DNA of 64,000 nt from Aphrocallistes beatrix (taxonomy: Eukaryota > Porifera > Hexactinellida > Sceptrulophora > Aphrocallistidae): assembly GCA_963281255.1 (NCBI GenBank), contig OY725497.1, positions 124,001 through 188,000 of the forward strand. Direction: 5' to 3'. The notes under the pieces are model-generated. The model saw only the letters and a program-made list of their open reading frames with translations, ran no database searches and was not told the origin of the DNA. Every line of letters begins with the position of its first letter. Within the stretch, counting starts at the first letter, position 1. Positions 23,469-33,068 of this stretch are shown one piece after another. Position numbers and translations under genes: made by a program.

Positions 23469-23589
23469 CTGAGTGTGCATGCTTTGATAGTACTCAATAC
23501 TCATTGTACTAGGGATGTTGTCTAACATTAACTCGGCTGATCCGAAGTCTGTTTCTGAAGTTGCGGGTACTGTAGCTCCATCACTCAAT
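23469..23589 (-). CDS. Candidate alternative 5' exon of the homeodomain gene
   Basis: The minus strand shows an acceptor (atttctag), a 121-nt open stretch and a donor (CAG|gttgtt). In the frame that ends in phase 0 it encodes about 40 residues, including MLDNIPSTMSIEYYQSMHTQ, and would join directly to DTQAAFLREL of the 19112-19027 exon. If used, it replaces the first half of the LisH-like motif. It could also be an internal exon of a longer isoform, because the 5' border needs a phase-2 partner, or a chance ORF. Confidence 0.35.
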
Positions 23590-24011
23590 CTAGAAATTGA
23601 TATTAAACAAAGGAATGAACAAAAATGAACAAAATTCTACGAAAATATTTCAGCCGGAGAAAGTTCAGCAACCCACGATTTGACTAGCACCTGGGGCAAT
23701 ACCTTCTCCTGTGCGATAAACGCCCACCCTTCAAATAAATCTAAATGAAAGCAATTGACGAGAGGAATACTATTGATAAGAATACAACGAAATAGAATAT
23801 AGCAAGAAAGTAAACAGAACACTTTGTTTGTTAGTTTTGTCATCTAGAACTCAAAATATACAAATATTCACTTCAAAATCCATACACACTTAATTAAATA
23901 TATTACAGGACCAGCGCAGATGAGATGGAGGTGGAACTGATACAGCGGCAGGGAAATGTTACAAAGATGAAAACCTATCTGCTAAAATTTGTGAATAAAA
24001 ATTGGAAGAAA

Positions 24012-25898
24012 TCAACAGATAGTGCAAACTACATTGCTCTTACGGCTCCTGCTCATTCGCTTCTCTATCGGTTTACTTTTCTCCTCGTGTTTTTCCTTTT
24101 GCTTTCCTTCCATCGTTGTTTGCGCCTTTCCACGCTTTCCTTTCGGTCCGAAATCGCTCATGGTGCGTACGTCTGTGCCACCAGCTCGCGAGACCTCCAC
24201 AGATTGCGTCTTCATGTCGAGCATATTACGCTTGAAGAGCGGGGAGTCTGTGTCGGAGCCTTCGGGTTTACTTGGCAGCTTGACGATGTCTGAATCAGAC
24301 TTTTCGTCTGCATGATTTCCTGTAAAATCGATAGGGACTGATTTCGAACTGGCTTCGGGAGTGACAACGATATCTGGTCCGTTTTCATTTTGCACAGTTT
24401 GCTCCGTTTGCTCAGCTGATGCCTTACGAGATGCTTCTTCAGAAGTTTCCTTGATGGAGCCAAGAGGCAGCACATCTTCGTCCATAGGCGTGGTTGAAGT
24501 TGTTTTGGAAGTGAAAATGCTATCTCGCGAGGATTGCTTGATTGAAAAAATCGATCCAGTTAGAGAGTCCGAGCTTAGACCGACTTTCTTCGCCACATAG
24601 GATTCCCCGTACACTCTATGCAGATAAGGGTCAGAGATGTCCACACTCGTTCTGAAATAGACCTCGAATGTCTCATCATCTTCGTTCTTGTCAGTTATCA
24701 GCCCTAAATTTGCGCCCATCATCATCCCCGTCGTGATGTTATCCTCAGAGAATTTCTCAGGTTTGAGCATGGACTTGGCCATGACGCTACTGCTCCTGCC
24801 GTCTCGACCGCGTATCGTTCCAGCTATGTCGATTGATTCGAAGAACTGCTTGGCTTTATCCTTGGTGTAGTCAGTGAACATGTTCTCAATTCTCTCTTTG
24901 AGATTCTCATTTGGTGCCAGAGAAAGCACATCGTCTCCAGCTAACGTCTCGGCGTGAAAGTTCGCGTCTGCTAGCACGAGTTTTGCAATGGTACTCTCGT
25001 GTCCCCAGTAAACTGCCGCATGAAGTGGAGTCCAACCGTCTTCGTCAACCTCCTCCAATTTCACCCCTTTCTTGATGAGGGTCTCCACCGCTTGTGTGAA
25101 TCCGTTGGAAGCCGCGATATGCAGGAGAGTCGCTCCGTTATCGAACCTGTGTTCATTCAGCTCTTCTAGTGGCAAGTTCTCTGCCTCGGTAAGCATAGAG
25201 AGAGAGGGCCTGTCCTTCAACTCCTGGATAACCTCATCAGTGAGTTCATGCCTCTCGAACTGTTCCTTCAGGAACTCCTTCACCTCAGCAGACTCGGTGA
25301 GGTCTAGACAGGTCTGCAGGTCCAGATTCAGTCGGGTCAGGTCTGCTTTGCTGGCTACAAACAGATCCACCAAATCCAGGTCCCCTATGAACGCAGCAGC
25401 ATGGAGAGGGGTCCACTGGTCCTTGTCACCGACATTGATATCTGCACCACGTGAAATCAGCTGCTCTGCGATTTTAGATGCTCCTTCAGCCACACATTTG
25501 TGCAGCGCAGTCATTCCGTGGTGGTTCACGGAACTGATCAGAGTAACCTGGTCCTCCTCACTCATTTTGTCCAGGTAGGCCTTCAGGTCTTTCAGGTTGC
25601 GCTTGGAAACGAAATCGAACAACTTCGACTGATTGATAAAATCGATGTTTCTGTTACTGTTCGACGCCGCGTTCACAGGCAGAGATGCTGAGCTCTTCTT
25701 AGTCCCACTACCAAGGGTTTTCTTGAATATTTTCTCTTCAAGTTCCTTCCACTTTTTGATCTGTTTCTCTCGTCGTCTGCGGTTGTGCTTCAGTCTCTCC
25801 GCCTGATTCATCCTGTCAAGCTTCGGCATTTCAGCTATCAACGCTTCATGCGTTATAGCAACTAGATTGGACATGTCTGGACCCTTCTTATTCGTCAT
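24012..25898 (-). CDS. PPP1R16: PPP1R16-type PP1 regulatory subunit, ankyrin repeats and CaaX box
   Basis: Single-exon gene of 628 residues. PPP1R16A/B (MYPT3/TIMAP) target protein phosphatase 1 to the plasma membrane. The N-terminus has the family's basic helix (KHNRRRREKQIKKWKELEEK). Ankyrin repeats follow in two blocks, as in MYPT proteins: HHGMTALHKCVAEG and DQWTPLHAAAFIGD, then NGATLLHIAASNG and DGWTPLHAAVYWGH. A low-complexity Ser/Glu-rich tail ends in the CaaX box CTIC after a polybasic stretch (KRMSRSRKSN), which predicts prenylation and membrane anchoring, as in vertebrate PPP1R16. I could not see a textbook RVxF PP1 motif ahead of the repeats; KLFDF is the nearest and does not fit strictly. 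An acceptor-like cag lies 10 nt before the ATG. Confidence 0.9.
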   Translation of the reverse strand: MTNKKGPDMSNLVAITHEALIAEMPKLDRMNQAERLKHNRRRREKQIKKWKELEEKIFKKTLGSGTKKSSASLPVNAASNSNRNIDFINQSKLFDFVSKRNLKDLKAYLDKMSEEDQVTLISSVNHHGMTALHKCVAEGASKIAEQLISRGADINVGDKDQWTPLHAAAFIGDLDLVDLFVASKADLTRLNLDLQTCLDLTESAEVKEFLKEQFERHELTDEVIQELKDRPSLSMLTEAENLPLEELNEHRFDNGATLLHIAASNGFTQAVETLIKKGVKLEEVDEDGWTPLHAAVYWGHESTIAKLVLADANFHAETLAGDDVLSLAPNENLKERIENMFTDYTKDKAKQFFESIDIAGTIRGRDGRSSSVMAKSMLKPEKFSEDNITTGMMMGANLGLITDKNEDDETFEVYFRTSVDISDPYLHRVYGESYVAKKVGLSSDSLTGSIFSIKQSSRDSIFTSKTTSTTPMDEDVLPLGSIKETSEEASRKASAEQTEQTVQNENGPDIVVTPEASSKSVPIDFTGNHADEKSDSDIVKLPSKPEGSDTDSPLFKRNMLDMKTQSVEVSRAGGTDVRTMSDFGPKGKRGKAQTTMEGKQKEKHEEKSKPIEKRMSRSRKSNVVCTIC

Positions 25899-26755
25899 CT
25901 CACGTCAGCTGTCAGTGAAAAATAATGCTAGTAATTGTAAATCTTATAAAATTGTTAATTCAAGATGATCTACCTGTCTCCCAAGGAATGGTAACAGATT
26001 GAGGCATTACTAACTAACTAGCTAAGAGCTGAGTAGGATCGACCTATTAGACTGTTATAATAGTCCAATTTGCTCAAACACGAGTAGGGCTATTCGCTAA
26101 TAGCTGAAGAAATTAGATATCTCAACCAGACTAGAATAGTTTGAAATATGATAGACACTTGTCTTTGTATAAATGATGCAAATTGCATATTGTTGATGTG
26201 AGCTCCAGGCAAATGATTATAAATAAGTAATATGAAGAAAGGGCCTAAATATTTCTAGTTGGCTAGCTCATATTACCTGGTGCAACTAATTCCGGAATTC
26301 TAAGTTAAACAAGCCTTTTATATAACGTAATTGTGTCAGATGGAAATATTCAAAATTGGGCAACGTTAACAAATAATTTAATGCATGTATTTAAAGATTA
26401 ATCCTACGCACTTTTGAGTTCTAACTACAACCTAAGCTACTCGTTCCAAGGTTGAGAATATCAGATTTTAATCAGAACCGTTTAATTAAACCAGTGTGAA
26501 GAACAAAATAGCCAAAATATCATCAATTTTCTTATTCATTAAATCAAAAATCGACGAAGACTTTTTTTAATTATAGTGAATGAGTTCGATTTGGAGGTGA
26601 TACACGTCTCCTAAGCTATTTTCTTGATTGCAAAGAATGCCGTAGAAGAGATTAGTTTAATCATTGATGTCAGGAAATGTGGTAATTATATTCGAAATGG
26701 GAAAAATTGAAATGATAATAGTATAATTACTACCTCAAATTGAGTGTTGTAAATC
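25899..26755. other. Gene-free stretch between PPP1R16 and RWDD2
   Basis: AT-rich intergenic DNA, probably the PPP1R16 promoter and RWDD2 3'UTR. No repeat or RNA gene recognised. Confidence 0.55.
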
Positions 26756-27649
26756 TTACTTTGATTCCCTACCTTGGATTCCAAACAACAACTGAAACTT
26801 GTCTTCTTGTCCATGGTTCTTCAGGAACTGAAAGAACATACCAAGATCCATATGGTAGTCTCGATGTCCGTGAGGGTCGTAGTTTATTTCTTGAAAGGTT
26901 TGGAAGTCTCTGTCTGCAGCAGAAGGAGCAGATCCTAAGTCTTCTTTCAGTTTACAAGTTAGGCGTTTCCAGTTGAGAGCTTTGAGCCTTGAGTAATACT
27001 CCTCAGCAGCAGCACAGTTTCCTTCTACACAAATGACTCCGGGCTTTCCCGGGAGAGAAAACCCAGTCAAGTGCAGCTCCTCGGCCCAGTCAATGATGTT
27101 CTTACGTTTGACCGTACTGTAGATGTGATGCGAGTAAATCCATATGCGAGCGAATGGCTGCTCCGATGCAGTAGGAATAGCAGTGGACTTTGCTTCTTTG
27201 GAAGATAGCTGATCACTGAATTGAATGAATTTATTGATATTCTCCTGGATCCATTGTATAATCTCAAACATGCATTGCTCTCCTGGCTCAATAGTATCAA
27301 TGAATTCAGACAATTTTTTGTCGAAACTCGTATGAGACGTTTTAGAAGCTCTGTCACAAATTACTCGTACCTTGGGTGGGGCGGATAGTGGGTAATCACT
27401 TGGATAACTACAATGCACTTTATAATTAAGATTTCGTTCATCTTCGGATGATGTTATGTTCTGGTGGAGAACGTAAGCAATAGTTGAATTATACGCATTA
27501 ATATGTCCAGATAGAAAATAACTCGCTTCTGTAAATGGAGTTTTATTCAGCATGATTACTTTTTCACCATTTCCACAAAACATTGCTTGAATTACCTCAA
27601 ACTCGTCGAGTTGAGTTTGTATGTTGAGATGAACCGAGTCCTTTGCCAT
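26756..27649 (-). CDS. RWDD2: RWD domain-containing protein 2-like
   Basis: Single-exon gene of 297 residues. It has an N-terminal RWD domain (about 10-135; LDEFEVIQAMFCGNGE, then NYKVHCSYPSDYPLSAPPKV, the usual YP..YP region). The RWDD2-specific C-terminal DUF1115 domain follows (FARIWIYSHHIYSTVKRKN, IIDWAEELHLTGFSLPGKPG, VICVEGNCAAAEEY). Length and order match RWDD2A/B. The biochemical role is unknown in any animal that I know of; RWD domains usually mediate protein binding. A GT dinucleotide close to the stop could be a donor, but the protein already has its expected length. Confidence 0.9.
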   Translation of the reverse strand: MAKDSVHLNIQTQLDEFEVIQAMFCGNGEKVIMLNKTPFTEASYFLSGHINAYNSTIAYVLHQNITSSEDERNLNYKVHCSYPSDYPLSAPPKVRVICDRASKTSHTSFDKKLSEFIDTIEPGEQCMFEIIQWIQENINKFIQFSDQLSSKEAKSTAIPTASEQPFARIWIYSHHIYSTVKRKNIIDWAEELHLTGFSLPGKPGVICVEGNCAAAEEYYSRLKALNWKRLTCKLKEDLGSAPSAADRDFQTFQEINYDPHGHRDYHMDLGMFFQFLKNHGQEDKFQLLFGIQGRESK

Positions 27650-28037
27650 GATTTAGCTACCATGCATACAAATATTGAAACACAGTGTAAACTGGAACAA
27701 CTAAAAATAAGTTGACAAAAATCAGAAAGAATCCCCCACATTCGTTTTTATAATTATTAATTAGCAGACTTTGTAATGGCTAGTATCTTCAAGTGCATTG
27801 TCACATTCGGCGGATTTTGCAGATTGGATGGATCAATGATTAAGTCTGCATAAAATATACCAAAAACCTAGATAATAATTAAAGTATTATTCAATGTAAT
27901 TCATTTTCGTGAATGCTTAAAATAATAATGCAAATTACTGGTACACTGGTACTGAACTAATTTATTATAGTGTAAGTGCTAAGTCGAATGGTGATGACGG
28001 TGGAAGCTAGGAGGACAGTCAAGTGTTTCGTAAATCA
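27650..28037. other. Gene-free stretch upstream of the 28.0-kb ORF
   Basis: AT-rich, no clear TATA box. It contains a 35-codon ORF (from the ATG near 27994) that overlaps the next ORF in another frame and is not called. Confidence 0.45.
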
Positions 28038-28361
28038 ATGTGGTTACAAGTATTATTGGAAAATGTCGCTCGACATACTGATAGTGCAGCTCCATTAAAA
28101 CACAGATATGGACGTGAAAATTATGCATACGTACATACAAGTGATATTATAACTTATTCACAATATGACCATCTACAAATCAGATTCTACGACATTTGCA
28201 GTAAAGGTGTTAAAATATTCATATATGCTTTAAAAATCGGAAGTGATGTAATTTCGCGAAAAGATATGGATAGGGCACATCTACACCATAAACGGTTAAA
28301 AAGATATACTAAGGTGACAAAACGTAAAAAAATTAAAAAAAGAAGCAAGCGAGACAAGTAA
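28038..28361 (+). CDS. Small lysine-rich hypothetical protein
   Basis: ORF of 107 residues from the first true ATG (reading is open a few codons further upstream after a TAG). The C-terminal 25 residues are almost all basic (VTKRKKIKKRSKRDK), which could be nuclear or nucleic-acid binding. The middle is ordinary-looking, with several aromatic residues (YDHLQIRFYDICSKGV). I recognise no family. It lies on the plus strand, against the local trend, 332 bp upstream of the acidic zipper gene, and may belong to the same class of mini-genes. No TATA box of matching quality is seen. It could be a chance ORF or a decayed gene. Confidence 0.35.
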   Translation: MWLQVLLENVARHTDSAAPLKHRYGRENYAYVHTSDIITYSQYDHLQIRFYDICSKGVKIFIYALKIGSDVISRKDMDRAHLHHKRLKRYTKVTKRKKIKKRSKRDK

Positions 28362-28582
28362 GCTTCAGTTCACACAAAAATCATATGGAAGAATGTTATT
28401 GAGATTCAAAAGATTGAACTGCTTCACGTTAATGTAAGGGATGAATGCACGACTAAAGGATGATCATTATTGAAATAATCTACTGTAAGAAGCATGATTC
28501 AATAAAGTCATCGTATATTGTTATCATTGTTACATTGAGGGTATTCGAAAGTCATTGTACTGCTTAGAATGGACTAAGCTAG

Positions 28583-28590
28583 TATAAATA
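28583..28590 (+). promoter_or_regulatory. TATA box of the acidic zipper gene
   Basis: TATAAATA, 103 bp before the ATG at 28693. Initiation would be expected near 28613-28620, leaving a short 5'UTR. Confidence 0.6.
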
Positions 28591-28692
28591 GAAGATGCTG
28601 AGCTACCTGACTAACCAACAGAGTACAAAAACATCAGAAAAGAAAACTGCAAATCACCCTCAAAACAAAATAACACAACAAATTATTTTATA

Positions 28693-28998
28693 ATGGCATC
28701 ATCGAACTCGAGCATTATAATGGACTTTGACCAAGTAGAAATGGATGAGTTGGAATCTGACTATGAACTGGACACCGACAGCGATTTCGATTCAGATAGC
28801 GAAGAAGGATACATCGAGCACGATTCAGATGATATCCACGAGTTAAAAGAGTTTTGCGGTGCTCTAAACAAACAAAATGATGAACTCAAAAAGCAAATAA
28901 TATTAAATAAAATGGTCAAAGAGATGCTAAGAACATCCATACAGGGACTTAAGCAAAGACAAGCGATGGCCTCGACTCATCCTGCTGAGGAGAGATGA
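28693..28998 (+). CDS. Acidic leucine-zipper mini-protein
   Basis: Intronless 101-residue ORF with its own TATA box. Residues 11-50 are strongly acidic (for example DTDSDFDSDSEEG). Directly after comes a perfect heptad series L51, L58, L65, N72, L79, L86, a leucine zipper with an Asn interruption. There is no basic region. The layout, acidic extension followed by zipper, is that of designed A-ZIP dominant negatives, in which the acid stretch pairs with a partner's basic region. Two other plus-strand mini-genes in the window (43.7 and 44.6 kb) encode bZIP-like proteins, so they are possible partners. That link is inference. I recognise no named family. ATTAAA near 29091 could serve as its polyadenylation signal. 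Confidence 0.65.
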   Translation: MASSNSSIIMDFDQVEMDELESDYELDTDSDFDSDSEEGYIEHDSDDIHELKEFCGALNKQNDELKKQIILNKMVKEMLRTSIQGLKQRQAMASTHPAEER

Positions 28999-29852
28999 TT
29001 TTAAGCATTAGCTTTATTATAATTTATGTATAAGTTGTTGTGGTTGCATGATGGTTAATAGCAATTAATGTGCTACGAATTATTAGAAATTAAACATAAA
29101 CTACATTACTTGTATTTCATGCTTTTATCTGCCTCGGTATTTTCATACGTAATGTCACATCAAATTGTTCGCTGACAAAATTGCAATTAATAATTGTGTA
29201 AAGATAGCGAATCACTGGAGACAGTTAGTCTATATTTAGTTAATAAAATCATTACAGACCCTATACATGAGATACGGTGTTCGCGGGATGCAGACAGAAA
29301 GGTACTACTCATAGGCGTCGTAAACTTTATTGCCTACCCTTGGACTGCCCGGTTACAATAATCCAGGGCCGTTCAGTCAGTTAATCGGGCCGTATCTTCA
29401 GCTGATCCAGCGTTACCGTCAGCCAAATGGGCCGTGAACCCTTGATCTACATGAGGAATTAGTAACAGCCAATTACCAGTGCATAATAGCACTAAGCTTT
29501 TTACCGGGTAGTACCCGGCATTCCCTCTGGGCCGCCCGGTCATTGCCGGGTAACCGGGTGGGTTACGACGCCTATGGTCACTACTACTAGAATTACCCCA
29601 ATCAATCAAATCAATCATATAGGTTAATTATAAACAATTACAGCAATAAAATCATTAGATACGCTAACACGTGGTTGAGGAATTATCTGGAGTATTAATA
29701 CAACTAATGACTCGATTCACATTTGCAAATGAAGCATTGTACACATAAATGTATGTATCATTAATAAGATACGTTAATTAAGCTCAATCTACCAATTCAG
29801 ACAGGCCCTACTCTATAGAAAATATTTATTCCAAAAGATATACATGAGCAGT
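28999..29852. other. Gene-free stretch with one MITE
   Basis: Between the convergent acidic zipper gene and SNX gene. Holds the GC-richer TIR element 29310-29576 and otherwise AT-rich DNA. Confidence 0.6.
29310..29576. repeat. MITE-like element with 14-bp terminal inverted repeats
   Basis: Ends CATAGGCGTCGTAA and TTACGACGCCTATG are perfect inverted repeats. Flanks gtactact and gtcactact resemble a target duplication with one indel. The interior is distinctly GC-richer than its surroundings (GGGCCGCCCGG, ACCGGGTAG). It has no transposase. The terminus resembles that of the 38-174 element, suggesting one family with at least two copies here. Confidence 0.7.
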
Positions 29853-31352
29853 TCAAATGTCCTGGGCTTCGGGTAGAAACTCTTGCCAGCAGCCGAGCAC
29901 CTTCTCCTGATGGACCAACATCTCTCTCAAATACTTCAAAATCGAATTTTTAAATTCAATCGCACGATCCTTTTCGAACCTGTCCACCTCGGAACGGATG
30001 TTTTTAGAGATCGCGTCGAAGCTGTCCTGTCCCTCTTGCACCTTGTCCTCCCATACTTTGATCTCAGCTTGCACCTGCGGGACCTTGTCTTGTTTCCCTT
30101 GGGATTGCAGCTTTGCTTCCTGTTCGCGCTTCTTCATCAGGCTGTTCTGTGCCGCGTGCCATGATTGGAAGATCTTCACACGCAGGTCAAAGCAGTTTTT
30201 AATGCTGCCAATAATTGCGATATAATCCCGTGCCATTTCTCCCAGAAGGAAGTAGTCGGAATTCCAATGCTTTTCGTTTAGGTCATGAACTTTGTGCTCC
30301 AGCTCGGAGAGTTGAGAAATAGCCCCAGCAACAGAAGAGTTCTCCTCCGTCTGACTCAGAAGAGCGAGGTTAGCAGCTAGACTCCCACCTGCATTGCAGA
30401 GAATACGTCTCTCATTCACCATCATCTCCACAGAGCTGAGCAGTTTCCTCAGGTGTGCATCCAGCGCTTCGATTTGGGTCTGTTTCATCTCAAACCACAT
30501 GTCAGTCTCTGTCATTTTCGTTGTCATTTTAGACAGCTGACCCCCCACGTTCTTTACTGCTCGCATGATGCCAGCTGAGCTCATGTAGGACATGTCTTTA
30601 GCATAAGGTAAGTCTCCGGGGCTTTCAAGGAATTCTCGGAATAGTGGATCCTGTACAAGCACGGGATGCCTAGCTATTCTGTTGATATATCGCTCTAAGG
30701 AGGCCCTCCTCTTCTCTATGAACTCTGAATGCCCGGTGGACTCTCCTTTGGACATTTTAACCTTGGTGAGATTCTGCATCGACTTCTCTGGAGCAGGAGG
30801 AACGATTCTTCCCTTGTTCGCATGTTTCTCTTGGAGTTCAGAATGCAGTTTAAGAAAATCGCTGAATCGACGCTTTACCGAGCACTCAGCTGATTTGAAA
30901 GTAGGAATACTGGTGGTGCATGTGATCAGGTACACCATGAAGGCACCTATTCCATCTCCCATCTTCTCCGGACTCGCCACGGTTATGGCGATGTCGTAGT
31001 TCCCAGAGATCTCTTGCTCCGTTCCAATCTCGGCTCCCTTGGGAAAGTAATCATGGTTACTTGTAGGAGGCTCGTTATACTCGCTAACAGGGAGGAGAGC
31101 TGGTGTGGCCTTGTCTATCTCAAAACTTAAAGAGGCCTGCTCTCCAATCTCTTCATTGGGCTTACTTTTAGGATCGTCTATCCCGTTCACAACTTCATGG
31201 TCCTTTGCAGATTGAAACATAGATCCTTCATCATTTTCTTCTGGTTGGGGACGCTTTTCTGGGAGCTTTGGAGAGTCATTTTCAGCAAGAACATCAGTCG
31301 GAGCCGATTCAGTAGACTCTTCCATTGGAGGAGGTTCAAAGGTGTCTGTCAT
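29853..31352 (-). CDS. SNX2: Sorting nexin SNX1/SNX2-like (PX-BAR)
   Basis: Single-exon gene of 499 residues from the first true ATG (MTDTFEPPP). SNX1/2 are the PX-BAR subunits that pair with SNX5/6 and, with the VPS26-29-35 trimer, sort endosomal cargo such as the CI-MPR. After an acidic disordered N-terminus comes the PX domain (about 115-245; CSVKRRFSDFLKLH holds the phosphoinositide-binding Arg, then IVPPAPEKS). A C-terminal BAR domain ends in EFLPEAQDI, as in SNX1/2. The N-terminus carries the acidic cluster usual for this pair. A CI-MPR-like cargo receptor is encoded at the right edge of the window, but the distance makes that coincidental. SNX1 and SNX2 split only in vertebrates, so the symbol stands for the joint ancestor. 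Confidence 0.92.
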   Translation of the reverse strand: MTDTFEPPPMEESTESAPTDVLAENDSPKLPEKRPQPEENDEGSMFQSAKDHEVVNGIDDPKSKPNEEIGEQASLSFEIDKATPALLPVSEYNEPPTSNHDYFPKGAEIGTEQEISGNYDIAITVASPEKMGDGIGAFMVYLITCTTSIPTFKSAECSVKRRFSDFLKLHSELQEKHANKGRIVPPAPEKSMQNLTKVKMSKGESTGHSEFIEKRRASLERYINRIARHPVLVQDPLFREFLESPGDLPYAKDMSYMSSAGIMRAVKNVGGQLSKMTTKMTETDMWFEMKQTQIEALDAHLRKLLSSVEMMVNERRILCNAGGSLAANLALLSQTEENSSVAGAISQLSELEHKVHDLNEKHWNSDYFLLGEMARDYIAIIGSIKNCFDLRVKIFQSWHAAQNSLMKKREQEAKLQSQGKQDKVPQVQAEIKVWEDKVQEGQDSFDAISKNIRSEVDRFEKDRAIEFKNSILKYLREMLVHQEKVLGCWQEFLPEAQDI

Positions 31353-33068
31353 TCCACGAAACACAAAATCTAATGAGTGACGTGACGAGTGTATACACGA
31401 TCAATAAAATAGTGCTAAGTACAATTGACGTAAACTAAGCAAAAGAGAAGTCTACAACGTAGAGAATGAGGGTATATACTATTAGGAACAAAGTAATTTT
31501 CACTAGGTCAATATATTCTAAAATTAGTGCAGGTGCTGCTATCAGCTACCACACACGATGTGGTGGAACACTACTCCTTCCTATCAACTCTCCTTGGAGT
31601 GTTGGCTTAAGACACTTATCTATGTAAGTTAGGGTATCAGCAGTTTAGTGTGGGTAAGCGATAATCTGATATGTGCTCGCTTTAGGTTTAGTGGGAAAGA
31701 TTAGGTTGTTGCAGGAAAGCAAATTGATGTAGTGACTTTCTAGATTAAAACAAGCACCACCTTTGGGCGGATTACACGAATTACATTATTGGATGAGAAG
31801 GCCAAACTCTCCAAACAACATCGAAAAGAAAGCAAAGAGTTTAAATAAAATTCCACAATCAACAATAGGAATAATAAAATTGAGGTAGATATGTAATTAT
31901 ATGTATTTCAAGAAATAATTAAAGCCATAAGAAGAGTACATTAACTACAACATGTGAAAACAGTTTTATGATCATTGTCCAATATGATCATCACTAACAG
32001 TGGTGCGTTGCATTAAATGGCAGAAGTTGAAGTGTTTCGATAAATATTGAGTATCGAATTCGAGAAAATTACCTTATATCATCTCTCATTCGTTGAGCTA
32101 TAAATCATCAACTTTTCTGTTTACAATGAAAATTTCCAAAAATGAAAAATAATTGGATGCAATATTTATAAGATAAAAGTGAAAATTGATTCGCAAATTC
32201 TTCATAGAAATCTAAATTTCAGTATCCTGTTGACCCTGTCGTTTGTGGAAATGACTTTCTCCCTAACGAATCAAGGATTCAGAATTTGAGATCAGACATG
32301 TTTTTGATTATTTTATAAATGCATGGATTTTTCTTCATTGACCAATATCACGAAACGGACACTAATTGCGGAATAGTACTCCTACATCTTGACGTGGGTA
32401 CTAGCTCATATTTGAATTTCAGGGGGTAATGAAACAACTTAATTTGAGAGTCATTTAATTTAATTGATTTATTTGATGGTTTCTTGCTGATGTGGCTATG
32501 CTGATTATAAAACCATTAGCTTAACAGACAATTTGTTTGAGACATCCTTCTTGAAGGAGATTCAATAAACAATTGGTTAATTGATGCATGGATAAACTTA
32601 GACACGATTGGAGAAATTGGCGCCTCCTCCAATGACCTTAATTTGGCGTAACAATAAATACAGTTTGCTTGGATAATGCCACTGAAATTAATCTCTCCTG
32701 TGATCATGTTAGGACGCCCCGTGAAGGAGTAGCTGGACAATAACATAATATCGTAACATTAAATCGACTCGATTAGGAATAGAGGGAAGGGAGGAAATGT
32801 TGTGTCTATCTTTAGTACTCTATAGAGTATTCAGCCCGAAGTCATTATCAGTTTTCTACACGTATATTAAGTTACTTTACTTCATAATATCCGTAAATGA
32901 GTGATCAATGCAATCACAAACAATTAACAGAACCCGATACTAATTGAAAATAAAGAATTGAGAAGCTAAACACACTTGTAAAACAGGCAGAGGAAAATTT
33001 AACAAGATAGTGGCATACTAGGTAAAATATCAACAAATCCTAAAGTAGTATTTTATAGTCATTGGAAC
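31353..33068. other. Gene-free stretch between SNX and UMP-CMP kinase
   Basis: 1.7 kb of AT-rich DNA. One 76-codon minus-strand ORF (32516-32746) has no recognisable features and no splice context I trust. No repeat identified. Confidence 0.5.

Larger units (their letters stand above)
20412..24011. other. Long gene-poor stretch upstream of the homeodomain gene
   Basis: About 3.6 kb of AT-rich sequence, probably promoter or intron of the homeodomain gene plus the 3'UTR of PPP1R16. It holds a small hAT-like element at 21849-21937, a CT microsatellite near 22453-22467 and a candidate alternative exon at 23469-23589. Short ORFs here lack protein-like composition. Confidence 0.6.

Noticed and set aside
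27994-28101. 35-codon ORF overlapping the lysine-rich ORF, hinting at a frameshifted single gene
   Set aside because: Joining the frames gives no recognisable protein and there is no second line of evidence for a frameshift.
32516-32746. 76-codon minus-strand ORF
   Set aside because: No recognisable domain, no strong splice or promoter context, and mixed composition; expected by chance in 1.7 kb of open AT-rich DNA.
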